Assembly (NCBI RefSeq): GCF_030445035.2
Contig: NC_080699.1
Coordinates: forward strand, 11,160,001 to 11,224,000
Origin: Dasypus novemcinctus
Lineage: Eukaryota; Chordata; Mammalia; Cingulata; Dasypodidae
Direction: 5' to 3'
Length of the DNA stretch: 64,000 nucleotides
Below the pieces are notes generated by a model. It was not told the origin of the DNA and searched no databases. It was given only the letters and a program-made list of their open reading frames with translations. Below, in pieces: positions 22,890 to 34,989 of this stretch. The position numbers were made by a program, and so were the translations under genes. Within the stretch, counting starts at the first letter, position 1; each line of letters opens with the position of its first letter.

Positions 22890-23249
22890 ATCTCCAGTCC
22901 TAATCCAGAGAATCTGTAAATATTACCCTATTTGGAAAAAAGGTCTTTGGGGGTGTGATTAAGCTAAGAATCTTGAGATGGGGAGATTATCCTGGTGGGC
23001 CTTAAATGCCATCACAAGTGCTCTTGTAAGAGAAGGCAGAGAGATGTTTGAGACACACAGGAGAGAAGGCAATGCAAACGTGGAGGCAGAGACCTGGAAG
23101 TCACAGCCACTAGGAGGTGTGCAGCTAATTTGGACCAGTTTAACAGACTTCACACTTCTGACCTCCAGAGCTGTAGGAGGATAAACTTCTGTTGTTTTAA
23201 GTGACCAAGTTTAGGGTAATTTGTTACAAAGCTACAGGAAACTCATCCA
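22890..23249 (+). mobile_element. MLT1-class MaLR-like LTR (5'-incomplete)
   Basis: 'gattaagctaagaatcttga', 'gatggggagattatcctggt', 'acttctgacctccagagct' and the terminal 'gtttagggtaatttgttaca' occur in the order seen in ancient mammalian MaLR-type LTRs. The first part of the LTR is missing. It is non-coding; the open frames are incidental. Confidence 0.7.
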
Positions 23250-23520
23250 TGCAGTGATTCTAGCCTACAAGGTTCAAGAGTAGACAAGCTTGGAAGATGT
23301 GTGTTTTTCTATGTTTATATTATAAAATTCTGTATCATAAATATAGCCTGACCAGAAGATGGACCAGTGCTTACATTTTCCTGTATACTTTGGGAAAGAC
23401 TTGCGTTTATGATTATCATCAGTGAAGCATGGTAACAAAGTCTGAGAGAGTCATTGGAAGCCAATATCCATGAGCTGTTGAGGATTGATGCAGGGTCATG
23501 AGGAAGAGTATAATCAACAA

Positions 23521-23883
23521 TAAATAAATGCTATTAGAGAACTACAGAAGCAAGATCATCTATATTATTTCATTGCAACAGGTTCTGAAGAGGCATGGCA
23601 TTTTAAGTTCCCTGGAAGAAAGGAAATTAACCAGGAATGGTGCATTCAAGAACAAGAACAAGAAAAGGTGTTTCCAGGAACTGAACAGGCAGAGAAACTT
23701 TGTGAACATTATGGAGAATATTCACATGTCCAATATGATAGTGAACAAATATATAAGTTCATCGATTCTACACATTTTTCTAAATCTTTATCGATAAATG
23801 CATATACCTTACATGAACCCAAGAATTTTCTAAATTTTTTATCAAATTATTTGTATAGACAAAAGCCCCACAAAAATTTTTGA
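23521..23883 (+). other. Unrecognised protein-like open segment
   Basis: One frame stays open for about 120 codons, from just after a TAA near 23520 to the TGA ending at 23883. The reading upstream of that TAA also looks codon-like but is broken by stops. The translation has ordinary globular composition (for example EQAEKLCEHYGEYSHV and FLNFLSNYLYRQKPHKNF) and matches no family I can name. A possible splice acceptor (TTTCATTGCAACAG) sits at about 23582, and AATAAA lies at 23939, 56 bases past the stop. It could be a decayed retrocopy or a 3' terminal exon. It could also be chance, since frames this long are expected a few times in 64 kb. Confidence 0.3.
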
Positions 23884-24669
23884 AAGGGCCTGCACAACCT
23901 AGTGGTGTCCTTGTGGCTACACACAGGGGGATTAAGCAAATAAAATATATTGAGTACAATAAAAATGAGGGTTCTTAGTGTAGGGAGGTTCAAATATGGA
24001 AAGAAACAAATCTAGTATACACACACATATTTTCCCGTTTTATTTATTGAGAGAGCCTCTGTGTAGCAATACCCAGTAGCAATGTACACACCTAGAGCAT
24101 AAATCTTCATCAATAATTGTATTCTCGCAAAGAATTATACTGCTAATTATGTTTCCTTAAAAGAATATAAGCTTCTTGGGGAAAATATGGCTGAGTCCAA
24201 CATTCAGACTCTGTAAGTATGTGAAGCCAGGGACTTATTGGGCCAAAATTAAGAAGGCCCAGAAAAACGATGGAAGCATGATGAAAAGAGACACAGAAGC
24301 TAGAATAAAGATCTACAGTTTGAGCAGAAAATACATCAAATATAATATATTAAAATGTATTGAACAAATTAGGAATCCATGAGTCCTTTCACACAAATAG
24401 GTAAATTAGTAAGTAAATAGGAAGATAATTATACTCTTTCTTATAGTATAATACCAACTAATAGATATAGAAAAAATGGTGTGATGAGAAAATCAGTATT
24501 TAGAGATCATTGTAGTAATAATTTAGCTTAAATAAAAGTCAGTGGATTCTAAAATAGTGGGTGAAAATGAGATGATGATGGTAATTAAGCATGAAACATC
24601 AATGAGATAGTGATGTTTCCCAAGAGATGAGACCTGAACATAATTATATTGATTTAGACCCTTGAATGT
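23884..24669. other. Unassigned A+T-rich DNA
   Basis: No feature recognised. Confidence 0.45.
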
Positions 24670-24822
24670 AGCTATATTGAATTTTATCCTAGCTCCTTCT
24701 TCAGATGACTAGATTGTAAATTCCTTGAAGCATAGAAATGTTCTTAGTTGTGTATATTCCAAAATGAAGAGTATAAAAGCGCCATGCACATAATGGGTGC
24801 TCAATAAATAGTTGTCATTTGG
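24670..24822 (+). mobile_element. LINE-2 3' end
   Basis: 'tagattgtaaattccttgaa' and 'aatgggtgctcaataaatag' are the usual L2 3' end landmarks. Confidence 0.75.
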
Positions 24823-25041
24823 AAAAAAACGAGATGAGAAACAGGATTTATACAGTCTTAATATATCACCTCATGAAATATTTATTTCATACACCTGGAA
24901 AAACTAACTTTACAATGGAGAAAACCTGGCAGATTCCATCTGAATCGAGCAATGAAATTACAGCTGCCAGTAAGAGGACCAACCAACACTGTGTGTCACC
25001 TGATAAGGCCCAGTGGAAGAACTGAGCATCATTGATGTGAC

Positions 25042-25047
<6 letters not shown>

Positions 25048-25078
<31 letters not shown>

Positions 25079-25651
25079 TAAATACTATTTTATTGTCATT
25101 ACATTTTTGTGATTAACATATATTTGTTTTTTTTTTTTAATTTTTTTTTTTATTGACTTTGTAATAATATTACATTAAAAATATATATGTGAGGTCCCAT
25201 TCAACCCCACCCCCCCACCCCCCCTCTCCCCCCCCCCCAACAACACTCGTTCCCATCATCATGACACATCCATTGGATTTGGTAAGTACATCTTTGGGCA
25301 CCTCTGCACCTCATATACATTGGTTCACATCATGGCCCATACTCTCCTCTATTCCATCATGTAGGCCCTGTGAGGATTTACAATGTCCGGTGATTAACTC
25401 TGAAGCACCATCCAGGGCAGCTCCATGTCCCGAAGATGCCTCCACCTCTCATCTCTTCCTGCCTTTCCCCATACCCTTTGTCCATTATGTCCACTTTTCC
25501 CAATCCAATGCCACCTCTTCTATGTGGACACTGGATTGGTTGTGTCCATTGCACCTTTATGTCAAGAGGAGGCTCAGATTCCACCTGGATGCTGGATGCA
25601 ATCCTCCCATTTTCAGTTGTAATCACTCTAGGCTCCATGGTGTGGTGGTTG
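25048..25651 (-). mobile_element. Young 5'-truncated L1 with probable 3' transduction
   Basis: A perfect 15-base duplication, TGATGTGACGTTCTT, flanks the insertion at 25033-25047 and 25652-25666. On the minus strand it has 500 bases of L1 3' UTR including the G-rich tract (25205-25240). The L1's own AATAAA and A-rich tail follow (25127-25155). Then come 52 bases absent from the other L1 copies (25075-25126) and a second, longer poly(A) (25048-25074). The extra segment carries its own AATAAA (25089-25094 reversed), 15 bases before the second tail. It is 5'-truncated and cannot encode protein. The 113-156-codon frames here are not coding. Confidence 0.88.
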
Positions 25652-25666
25652 TGATGTGACGTTCTT

Positions 25667-26304
25667 AACAGAAGTCTGTGACCTGGCATGAATTGTGAGG
25701 AAATATTGATCAAAGTCACTTGCTTGACTCAAACCTAAGGGAAAATTGTTCTTGAAGATTGAGAACTACGTATAGTACTGCTCTCCAGGAAGAAAAACAG
25801 AAGTGATGAACAGGAGTCCAAGTTCTGCCTTTTCCTATCAGTTTTGTTTGTTTAATCTTTGGTCCCTAATATCTGGACAGTCTATCTTTTCCTTTCTCTT
25901 TACGCTAAGCCCTCTTCAGAATATATTTATATTATCCCTCCATCTTTCTCTCTTTCTGAAACCAATTGTTCTCCTAGTCACATTGTATTATCCTGTAACA
26001 GGACTTAATAAATGTTCTCCTTGTCAAACTAACCATGCAGAGTGATATGTGTAGTGGTCATTCCTCAGGGAACAAGGCAATTATGATGTGATGAATGAAA
26101 ACTGAGGTCTAATCCAGGTCCTAGTGAGTCAGAGCAGGAATTTAGGAATCATCTACTGGACAGGATGCAGGACAATTAGCTGAGTAGACATCATGTAGAG
26201 GGGCAGAAATCTTTCCCAAGAAATAACAAGGACCAGGACAAGTTATCCACCCTAGCAGGGACAGAATGGGATTTACAAGACAATGTTAAGGCGTTGGTTC
26301 TCTA
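25667..26304. other. Unassigned intergenic DNA
   Basis: No feature recognised. Confidence 0.45.
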
Positions 26305-26390
26305 AGGTGCAAAAGAATTATCAAAGAGCTCAGAAGCAATGTAGTTCACAGAGCTCCACCTCCAGGGGTTTTGATCCTTTAGCTCTGCCC
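26305..26390 (+). mobile_element. Possible MER5-type (hAT) remnant
   Basis: 'aaaagaattatcaaagagct' followed by 'ctccacctccaggggttttg' vaguely follows the MER5 consensus. Divergence is large and no ends are visible. Confidence 0.3.
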
Positions 26391-26789
26391 TGGCGCTCCG
26401 TGAAGGCTCTTTGCTCTCAAGGTCTTAGGTGAATCTTCCCCGTGTCTAATTACAGAACCCATCAGAGCAGGACAGTATTTCATAAAACTCACCTTACTGT
26501 TACTTAGCTGGTCTTTGTTATTCTGGAAGGGGTTTCTGACCCCTTACACAGTGTCTCTCTACTAATTATCCTGCCTCCTCTCCACAGAAGAGAAAGGGTA
26601 GGGTTTGCAGATCATGGGCCACACTGAAAAGTCCTGTTTCATAAGACGGAAGAGCGCATGCCCATCCAGTGCTTTTCTGTCTTGACCCAATGGAAAAGTT
26701 ACTAGGTGTGCCCAACATGCTTAGAAAACCAGGCTTAAAACTAGTTACTCACTTACAAATACATGTGATCAAGAGCGAACCTGTCTACA

Positions 26790-27050
26790 CAGCCTCCCCT
26801 TGGAACGCCCTCACCTTCCCTGTCATCCAGCCCCAGGAAAAGCAGTCTCTGAGAATGCCCCTCTCCATCTCACCTACCCCCTCCTTGGATGTCTCATAAC
26901 CCTTCTCACCTCTTTCTACCAAACCATTAGCTCACAAGATTTTTTTTTCCTTCTATATTTCACAAAATGGGATGTCTTCTTCATTTTTGGGAAAAAGCAC
27001 CTATCACAGTGCCTGATACATTACAGATAGGCCCAAATTACTTGTTAAGC
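26790..27050 (+). mobile_element. LINE-2 3' fragment
   Basis: It has a pyrimidine-rich L2 3' ORF end and tail, with 'caaaccattagctcacaaga' and 'cacagtgcctgatacattac'. It is diverged. Confidence 0.55.
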
Positions 27051-27073
27051 TAAAAGAACCATTCACAGGCCCT

Positions 27074-27569
27074 TGCATTTACTTCCTATTATAGCATAAC
27101 AAATTACACAAATATAGCTTCCAACAACACATTTGTTACTTCACAGTTTCTGAGGGTCAGGAATGTGACATAATTCAGTTGGGTCCTCTGCTCAGGGTCT
27201 CACCAGACTAAAATCATGATGTCCACTGGCTGTGTCCTTGCCTGGAAGCCCAGTTAAGGAAAGACACACTTTCAAACGCCCTCAGGTTGTCTGTAGATTT
27301 CATTCTTCTGTGGTATGGGTGAGGGCCCTGTTTTCTTCCTCTGTGTTGGCTGAAGACATGCTCAGCCCCTGGAGGCCACTCTCAGGCCCCTGGTGGCCAC
27401 ATTTCACTCTCATGCTTTGAACCTCTCTTCTTCGATCTCTAGATCTTCTTTTAAGTAGTATCACCTGATTAGCTCAGGTTCCCCTCCACTGAAGGGAAGG
27501 GGATTATACAAAGAGTTCACACCCAAGGGTGGGAAAACTAGGGGCTATTTTAGAATTATGCTTACCACA
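27074..27569 (-). mobile_element. Ancient MLT-class LTR
   Basis: Read on the minus strand it starts TGTGGTAAGCATAATTCTAA. It passes through 'gattttagtctggtgagacc' and 'cagaggacccaactgaatta', and ends near 'taatttgttatgctataata'. The flanks show no convincing duplication, in line with its age. Confidence 0.65.
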
Positions 27570-27909
27570 GTCCATGAGCCATGAAGATTTCAGAGTATTT
27601 ATTCCAATTTGTAGATTGTCCAGTTTTCTATGTCAGCTCAAAGACCACACCCTTCATTATCTACTGTGTTAGTCAATAAAACCTAATCAACTATAGCAAT
27701 ATGATAAGCAAATTATTTTTAAATGGATTTTATTGGTCCAACTGGAAATGTCAAAGTCTAGTATGATGGCAGTATAATCCAACACGGAATGAAGAAAAGA
27801 AAGTGACAGCTAAGTATTCCTTTTTACTAAAGGTGAGGTGTTGGGAGAAGCTGATGTCTGGCTTTTGCCCTTCCCTTTACTTGTGTAAATGATAATAAAC
27901 AAACTAACT
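27570..27909. other. Unassigned intergenic DNA
   Basis: No feature recognised. Confidence 0.45.
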
Positions 27910-28025
27910 TACAGTGAGTACTTGCTTTTACCAGACACTGTGATAACTCATACATTACATCGTTCAGTTTAATGAATCTTATGAAGTTGAGTATTACACT
28001 TCAAATTTTACAGTTTATGCTGAGA
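27910..28025 (-). mobile_element. MIR SINE fragment
   Basis: It is an antisense MIR core: 'ttaccagacactgtgataac' followed by 'tttaatgaatcttatgaagt' and 'aaattttacagtttatgctg'. Confidence 0.55.
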
Positions 28026-30249
28026 GGTATGAATATATTTTTATTTTTTCCCAAGAAATATGTTCTTTTTAAAAACAGATATATTAACTCATATTGAATT
28101 GAGTTTCTATCCATATATCTGTTCTTTCTTATCATTCCTCAACTCACATTTGAGGTATTATGTGTTAAATAATACATGAAAGTAAACATTTTCTTACTGC
28201 ATTTTGCCTATAAATCCACGTTTTAATATAGACTATTTTATCAGTTCTAGCTGTGCACAACTGAAGGTGAACTCTGTACAAGAACATAGTAATCATTTTA
28301 TTCCTAAAACATGGTTTTTGTATCATTTACTATGATAAAAAAGAGACCACAGCATGTGACCACCTTTAAATTCCCAAGGAATTTTTAAAAACACAAATCA
28401 ATTAGATAAGTTAATAACATTTCACATTAAATTTTTATGTGTATATAAATAATGCTTAATTTTCAAAATTAAACATATATATAATAAACATTAAATTTTG
28501 AGTATATATAATTAATAAAGCCTAAGTAATTTTCAAAATTAAACATTTTAATTCTTCCCTTGAAGGTGTGCTTGTTAACATCAATGTAGAAAAAGTGCTG
28601 TGTTAATAAATATAGAAATGCCTACCAGTGATTTTTCTCAGGCTATATACTAGCCTAAATAGGCACTGAAGAAAATGGTATTTTAGTCTACATATAAGAA
28701 ATTCAAATAAAATTTGCCTCACTGGACAATAATTTCATATATTTATATGAAATGTAATGGGAAATGTTTGCACTTAATGTGTATATAAGAACTTCACATG
28801 AACTAATTCCCATAACAGAAAGAAAAACAGGTCATTATAGGAATTGGGCTCCCATTACTACTTTTATAAAGAATGATTTGTAACCTTAAGTAGTAGTTCC
28901 ATTTTAACATTGCAAATATCAATAGAAGGCGTACATAAAGACTTTTGACTAAAATTTTATTTCCTTAGTTTAAACAACATAAACAAAAATAGAGTCTTAA
29001 TTTTAGGAATTTCAGTAAAAAAGTTTACTAAATCAAATTTCTGAATTGATATAATAAAAGATAAATTAAAGGTACGAAAGTCATAAAGAATACAGCTTCT
29101 GAATTTAAAGCTGATTAGCTCTGGATAACCAGATCATGACATCTTCCCCCAATTGAAACTTTACTAAACAAATTTAGATTTGTTTTATTTTATTTACCAT
29201 GACACAATTTTTTTGTAAGGCATAATAAGAAGCAGCCCAATTTTTGCTGATGTCTAGTTGTTTGACAGCTCCTCATGATTTTTCCTAACTCACAAAATAA
29301 TTCTCTAATTATATGAGCAAGTTTCAATTATCCTTACATGTAATTTGGGAACCTATGGATGTGAAAGCAGTGTGGCATGGTGCTTCAACTCCTTGTGATA
29401 TGCTGGTCTGTATTTTCTTTTTATTTATACATTCAACACACATGGACAGCCAGACTGCATTAAGTGCTGAAAATATAAAGGCAAAATAATCAATACTAGT
29501 CTTATTTTTAAATATAATAGGAAAAGAGGTATTATAATAGATCATACCACCAGATTTCAGGGAAAATTAAGTTCCTTATAAATATATTTGTAAGGCTAAA
29601 ATGTACTTGATTTTGAAGTAACAGAGAAATGAACCTCACCACAACTTTACCACAAATTACATCCAGGCAAACACAAAATCTGCCTATGATGTAAACAGTC
29701 TGTTATGAGAGAAATCAGCTTGCATCACCAGAGCATAAGATTTAATATTAAACTAGAGAAATGAAAGTTCTAAGGTGTTTTATCCCTATCTGCTCTCAGG
29801 GGTAGTAATTATAAAGCAAAAGCTGGATAATCTTAGCTTCTAATTTCTGAAGCCCTCATATATAGCCTTGTTAAGGAATTGTTTGAAACGCAGTAAAACA
29901 GTGATGCCATCTCACATTTTTCTTGAATAAGAACTGGGGTTGCCACACAATAATACAATAAAGAGAAGGATAAGAGTTTCTAAGTCCCAGGGCATCATGC
30001 TAACCACTGTTCATTTACCTAAGATGGGCACGAGCAGAAAGGTTCCAAGGCCAACCTCAGAATGAGAAGCTGGGACAAAAAAGAAAGGTAGCAAAAGTAT
30101 CAAAGAACTTGCATTGTCAGTAGCACAAAGGCAGCATGTTCTGTTTAACAAAATTCAAAATGTCCATCTAAAAGGCCATGGGCATGGACTAATATTTATT
30201 AGGCTGGTGGAACGCGCTGCTCAGAAACCCTTGAAAACACCTTCTAGAG
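28026..30249. other. Unassigned A+T-rich DNA with one local duplication
   Basis: I recognise no gene or repeat in 2.2 kb. A 70-base tandem duplication remains visible at 28457-28546: the 20-base motif starting TAATTTTCAAAATT occurs at 28457 and again at 28527. Confidence 0.45.
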
Positions 30250-30442
30250 CAGGTGTTCTTAATCTTTTTTATCCATGCACCCCTTTGCCACCCAGGTGAA
30301 AACCACGGACCCCTTGCTAAGTCCACACTATACTGTGTATTATTTAATAAATATATCCCACCCACACCAGCATGTCCCTGCAAGCATAATGCCTTTTTTG
30401 AATTTCAATTCAAGCTCACGGACCCCAGGTTAAGAACCTCTG
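30250..30442. mobile_element. Small non-autonomous hAT-like DNA transposon
   Basis: This 193-base element has 16-base terminal inverted repeats: CAGGTGTTCTTAATCT on the left and the complement of CAGAGGTTCTTAACCT on the right. The CAG terminus is typical of hAT elements. Flanking octamers (TTCTAGAG and CTATAGAG) are an imperfect match that could be an 8-base target duplication. No transposase is encoded. Confidence 0.7.
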
Positions 30443-31094
30443 CTATAGAGCATTCTAGCATACAGCAGCATAGCTGGCAGGGATCCAGGAGGAACAGCTC
30501 ACCACAGACACAGGTGTCACCTATCATTAGAATCAGATCTTCTAATCAGCACAAATATCAGAATTATTCAGCAATGTAATCATCAGGCCATTCATTGTGA
30601 GGATGGAGGCATAAAATATGCAACATAGAGAAAAACAAGGCTGTGAATAATGACTTCCTAGTTGTATGTGTTCATGCCTAGAAAATATGAGCTCTCAAAG
30701 ACACGGGTAGATTAATGGTGTGAACAAACTGTCAGTCCTTCTCCAAACCACGCCCAAAGCTTCCTCTGTTTCTGATACAGGCTGTCCGTAGTAAAACCTG
30801 ATTTCTCCAAGGATACTCCTGGCCTCATGAAGACCTTTTATTCCTCCCAGAAAAAAAAAACAGATATTTTTATTTTCCCTAAACAAATGAACATGATTAA
30901 TGTTATTTATCATAAAGGATTATGTGTTTTATTGTATAAAATAAAGATGAATAAAGAACAAAAACAGGCAAGTGGGCGCAGAGTATCTGATGATCAGTAA
31001 ACCTTTCTATTTATCACTAAACTAATGCTTGCTTTTTCTTAACGAAAGGTAGTCCTCTGGATTTTCACAGTCCAGGTCTTCACCACATAAATGT
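30443..31094. other. Unassigned intergenic DNA
   Basis: No feature recognised. Confidence 0.45.
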
Positions 31095-31190
31095 GTTAAA
31101 TTAAGTGAAGTCTGTGAAATCAGAAACTATGTATTATTTACTTTACACCTGAACACATGTAAATGCTCAACAAATTCTTGAATAAAGTAT
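31095..31190 (+). mobile_element. Probable LINE-2 3' end remnant
   Basis: The ending 'aatgctcaacaaattcttga' and preceding 'gaaatcagaaactatgtatt' fit a worn L2 tail. Confidence 0.45.
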
Positions 31191-32316
31191 GATTGAGAAA
31201 ATTGCTTTGGCATCATCCCAGCTTAACTCAGGCTTAAAGATTCTTATGACTTCATTTCCCATAATTTCTCTCTTGCCACGTTGGCAACAGAACATCCCTC
31301 CTCTCCTGCCGCCAACGAGCTCCAGGCCTGCTTTCTGTCATCCCCAGGTATGCTTAATAAAGAGGTATGTGAGCTTTGCACATCCACGAAGCCATCAGAA
31401 ACCAGTATTCAAAGGCCCTTGCTCTGAGTTTCTACCCCCACCATCACCACCCGTTCTTACTGTTGGGCCCATTAAGTTAGTTTTCAAGATCCAATATGCT
31501 TGGAATTACCATAAGGCAGACATCCTTCGACAGGCTTTTGACTCAGCTGCCATGACCCTGAGGGGTTCCCTCAGCTGAGGGGTCCTCTCAGTTCCTCAGT
31601 CACATTCGATATATTTACCTGATGCCCACCAGCATCTAAGCTCTACATGGTTCAAACAACCTTCTCATCATCCTGGGATTCTTGCCTTAATAATGGCGTA
31701 ACTCCACTCAACAAATTGCTTAAGTTAGAAACCTCAGTTGCTGGCACAACTCCTTCTCTCTCCATTCCTATGTTTGAAATAAATTTATGTAGATTTAAGA
31801 AGCAAAATCAATTGTACTGGGTGACTCAGTGTGAGGAATCCAAAGAGTATTTAATGAATATTAAATCCCATCAGTCTTCAGTGAATGCTTCTGAAATATG
31901 TACAAATAGTTGCAATCATGAAAACAGCCTTAAATTGAAAATAAAAGGGAAAAAAAGCAAGGGAGTCCTTTAATGCTTTTATGCTTTTTTAGTGCTTTTG
32001 ATGACACTATTTGAATTTAGCAGCCACGTGGTCCAGCTTTCTACTCTACGAAATACCACAGATAGCATCTCCCTTAGGTGGTCACCAGCCACTACTTCAA
32101 ATCTTCCAATGTCGGGCAAGTTATTTCATGAGCCAGATTTTTTTTTTTTTTTTTAATTCTGATATTATCCAGTCTTTCTTATGTCATTTTCTGGTTCATA
32201 TTTCATTTAGGAATTAAAAGCCAAGGATGAGACTTGCACTTTCCATAAGTAATACAGTAGATGATAGAGGTTAAACTTGTGTAAGGGAACTAAAGATCTC
32301 TAAAAGAAATAGCATG
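31191..32316. other. Unassigned intergenic DNA
   Basis: No repeat recognised. Open frames 31189-31578 (129 codons) and 31647-31973 (108 codons) show no motif and no splice context I trust. Confidence 0.4.
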
Positions 32317-32736
32317 CAGCAGATTTGGCCCAATGGATAGGGCATCTGCCTACCACATGAGAGATCCACAGTTCAAACCCCGGGCCTCCTTGACTCATGT
32401 GGAGCTGGCCCACGTGCAGTGCTGAAGCGTGCAAGGAGTGCCCTGCCACGCAGGGGTGTCCCCCGCGTAGGGGAGCCCCACGCGCAAGGAGTGCGCCCCG
32501 TAAGGAGAGCCGCCCAGCGCGAAAGAAAGTGCAGCCTGCCCAGGAATGGCGCCGCACACACGGAGAGCTGACACAGCAAGATGACGCAACGAAAAGAAAC
32601 ACAGATTCCCGTGCTGCTGATAAGGATAGAAGCAGTCACAGAAGAACACACAGCGAATGGACACAGAGAGCAGACAACTGGGGGCGGGGGGAGTGGAGGG
32701 GTGAAATAAATAAAAAATAAATCTTAAAAAAAAAAA
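32317..32736 (+). mobile_element. Full-length DAS-type SINE, sense copy
   Basis: The Pol III promoter is well preserved: A box TGGCCCAATGG at 32326-32336 and B box GTTCAAACC at 32371-32379. The roughly 300-base body and the 'gaaataaataaaaaataaat' tail follow. Being in sense orientation and rich in CpG, it is a good reference copy for the family. Open frames on both strands (89-107 codons) are SINE shadows. I could not find an exact target duplication. Confidence 0.92.
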
Positions 32737-34189
32737 TCAGTTACTTGCTCTCCCTGAATGTGATTAGGACTACCACTGAGCAAATACTTTTTAATATCCA
32801 TGATAGACTTACAGAAAGAAAAAGAAATCCTCTCCAGTTTTAAGCTTCTATTGTGTAGGCACTGAGCAGAGCAGCCCTCCACTAAAAACCGAAGAGCAGA
32901 TTTGCTACCTTACATATGACATTTTATTATAAAAGTTCTAACATCCAGTAGCAGTGCAGATGGCATTTCACGCATGGCACACGACACCTGACTCACTCTT
33001 TTCAGCGTCCCCTTCACTGTGGATGGAAGCTGTCGCCAGGGCTCACACTCATCCATGCCGTGCCCTAAGCAGAGGCGAAGCTTGTTTACTTGCAGGGGAA
33101 AATATGCCTAGACAGGACAGTGTTCAGCATGCTTTTTTTTTTTTTTTTTTTTTTGGCATGTAAGCAGCGGCTCTTTTGTTGGTAAGAAATTAGGAAGGGG
33201 ATCATGCTTGGACAAGTTGTTGTTGACACATCTCATTGAAGGAATGAACAGAAACTATTAGACAGCTGTTGGTTGGCCTGTGGGGAATCACTTGCTACAT
33301 TTATTTCTCTTGATACAATTCATTGCGTCTTGCCTCCAAAACAATAGCAGAGCATTTGATTATTCTTTGTACTCACAGTGCCTTGTTTACGTATTGTTTT
33401 TTCAGGAGAGAGGGATTTTTTCTTTCAAAATGAGAAAAGAAATCACATCTGCCTTCAATTTTTCCTAAATCATTAAATGGAAGAAAACTTCTCCAATTTC
33501 CCCCTTTATGTCCCCATGTTTGCCTTTCTTCTTCCACAGATTTTTGCTGCAAAACCCTGGGCAAACACATTTTTTTCCCCTGCAACAGACATCGATGAGC
33601 AAATACTACGTTATTTGCTGGGAAGGATACAGATGACAGAGGGCAATGGGAGAGCGCATTCGTTCAATAAGTATGCTGCTAATGTTTGTAATCTGCTAGA
33701 CAATAGACTACACACTTCTTCCCAATGCCCAAGAATGAACAAAACATTTCTTGCAGACTTATAATTGGATTAGTGTAGCTTTTAGCACATTTAAAAATGT
33801 TAAATACATGCACGCACACATCTAAGATAGAATTTCACACCTATATATTACAGTGAATTTAGACAATCCTTTGTCCCTGGCTGGACTAAATCTAACTCAG
33901 AAGAAGAATGGGTTTACTTTGTTTTGATAATTACATGTAGCACTAATAAATTTCTGTACAAATTCCATTCCATTCATGCCTTCCTCTGCATCTCCTCTTC
34001 TTCAAATTCTTAAATACAGTCTTCTCTATTTTTGTTGCAACTGATTTTCTATAAAAATAAACTTTCACAGATAAAGTTGAAATCTCCCTTTTCTTCTTCT
34101 TAGTTCCATCCCTCACCTCCCTCACATTATAGAAAAAGACATTCTCATTTTCCTAAAAGTATTGTCTCCAGTCCATTATATTTGTCCTT
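32737..34189. other. Unassigned DNA with an isolated poly(T) tract
   Basis: No gene or repeat family recognised. A 22-T run at 33133-33154 is bracketed by the direct repeat GCATG (33127-33131 and 33156-33160). Confidence 0.45.
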
Positions 34190-34560
34190 TTACATTTATA
34201 ATCATATGCACACATGTATGAAAATCTCACAAAGTATCATGTGTTTATGTTTTTGCTGTACATTAATATTATCACTGTTTATATTGGGGACAACCTATTT
34301 TATAATCTCACACATCATATTTTTTAAATCTACCCAAGGTCCTGCATAAAGATCAAGTTTATTCATTTTCATGGCCATATTGTATTCCATCCTATAAACA
34401 CATCATAATTTACTTTTCTATTCACCTCTTTATGCACCAGTGAGTGGTTTCTATTTTGTTGCCATTAAAAATGGTGCTTAAAACAAAGTTGCCTTTTGTG
34501 TATGTGTGTTTTTGAGCAAGAGTTTCTTTCACAGGAAATTGAAATCCACCACATGAGAGT
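34190..34560 (-). mobile_element. Old antisense L1 3' ORF2 fragment
   Basis: 'atggccatattgtattccat', 'ttgttgccattaaaaatggt' and 'gagcaagagtttctttcac' are the antisense of the ORF2 C-terminal region of old L1 families. Confidence 0.6.
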
Positions 34561-34989
34561 ATTTCCAATCTGAAACTATAAAGGAAAATGGGATCTATTC
34601 ACTTTATAAATTGTAGCATGACCAGAATATGGTCCACAAAATCCTACAGGCTTGTGGCCTGTATTGAACTAATGCTCAGGAGGACAAGATCAAGCAGAAA
34701 CAGCCAAGCAAAGCACCTGGGCTGAGCTTTCCACATACTTGAACTCCCAGTACAAGGGCTGCTTCTGCACTGGGCAGGCACATGTGGCAGGTGGAAGCCA
34801 TCAAGGGCTATCACCAGAAGAAGAAAGGGAGGGGAAACAGCAACCAAAACACTACTTCTTGTACTTTAGAAAAGGCAATGTACCAAAAAGAAAATTAATA
34901 ATTAAGAATGCCAATCCATTCAACAGAGGACTTTGCTATTTTAGATCTTCAAATAACTGAGAAATCTACTGTAGAGTAAAAATGTCCTT
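34561..34989. other. Unassigned intergenic DNA
   Basis: No feature recognised. Confidence 0.45.

Noticed and set aside
25189-25659. 156-codon frame and a 113-codon frame opposite
   Set aside because: Both lie in an L1 3' UTR, which is non-coding.
31189-31973. Two consecutive plus-strand frames (129 and 108 codons)
   Set aside because: They are out of frame with each other, with no motif, no convincing splice sites and no sign of codon bias.
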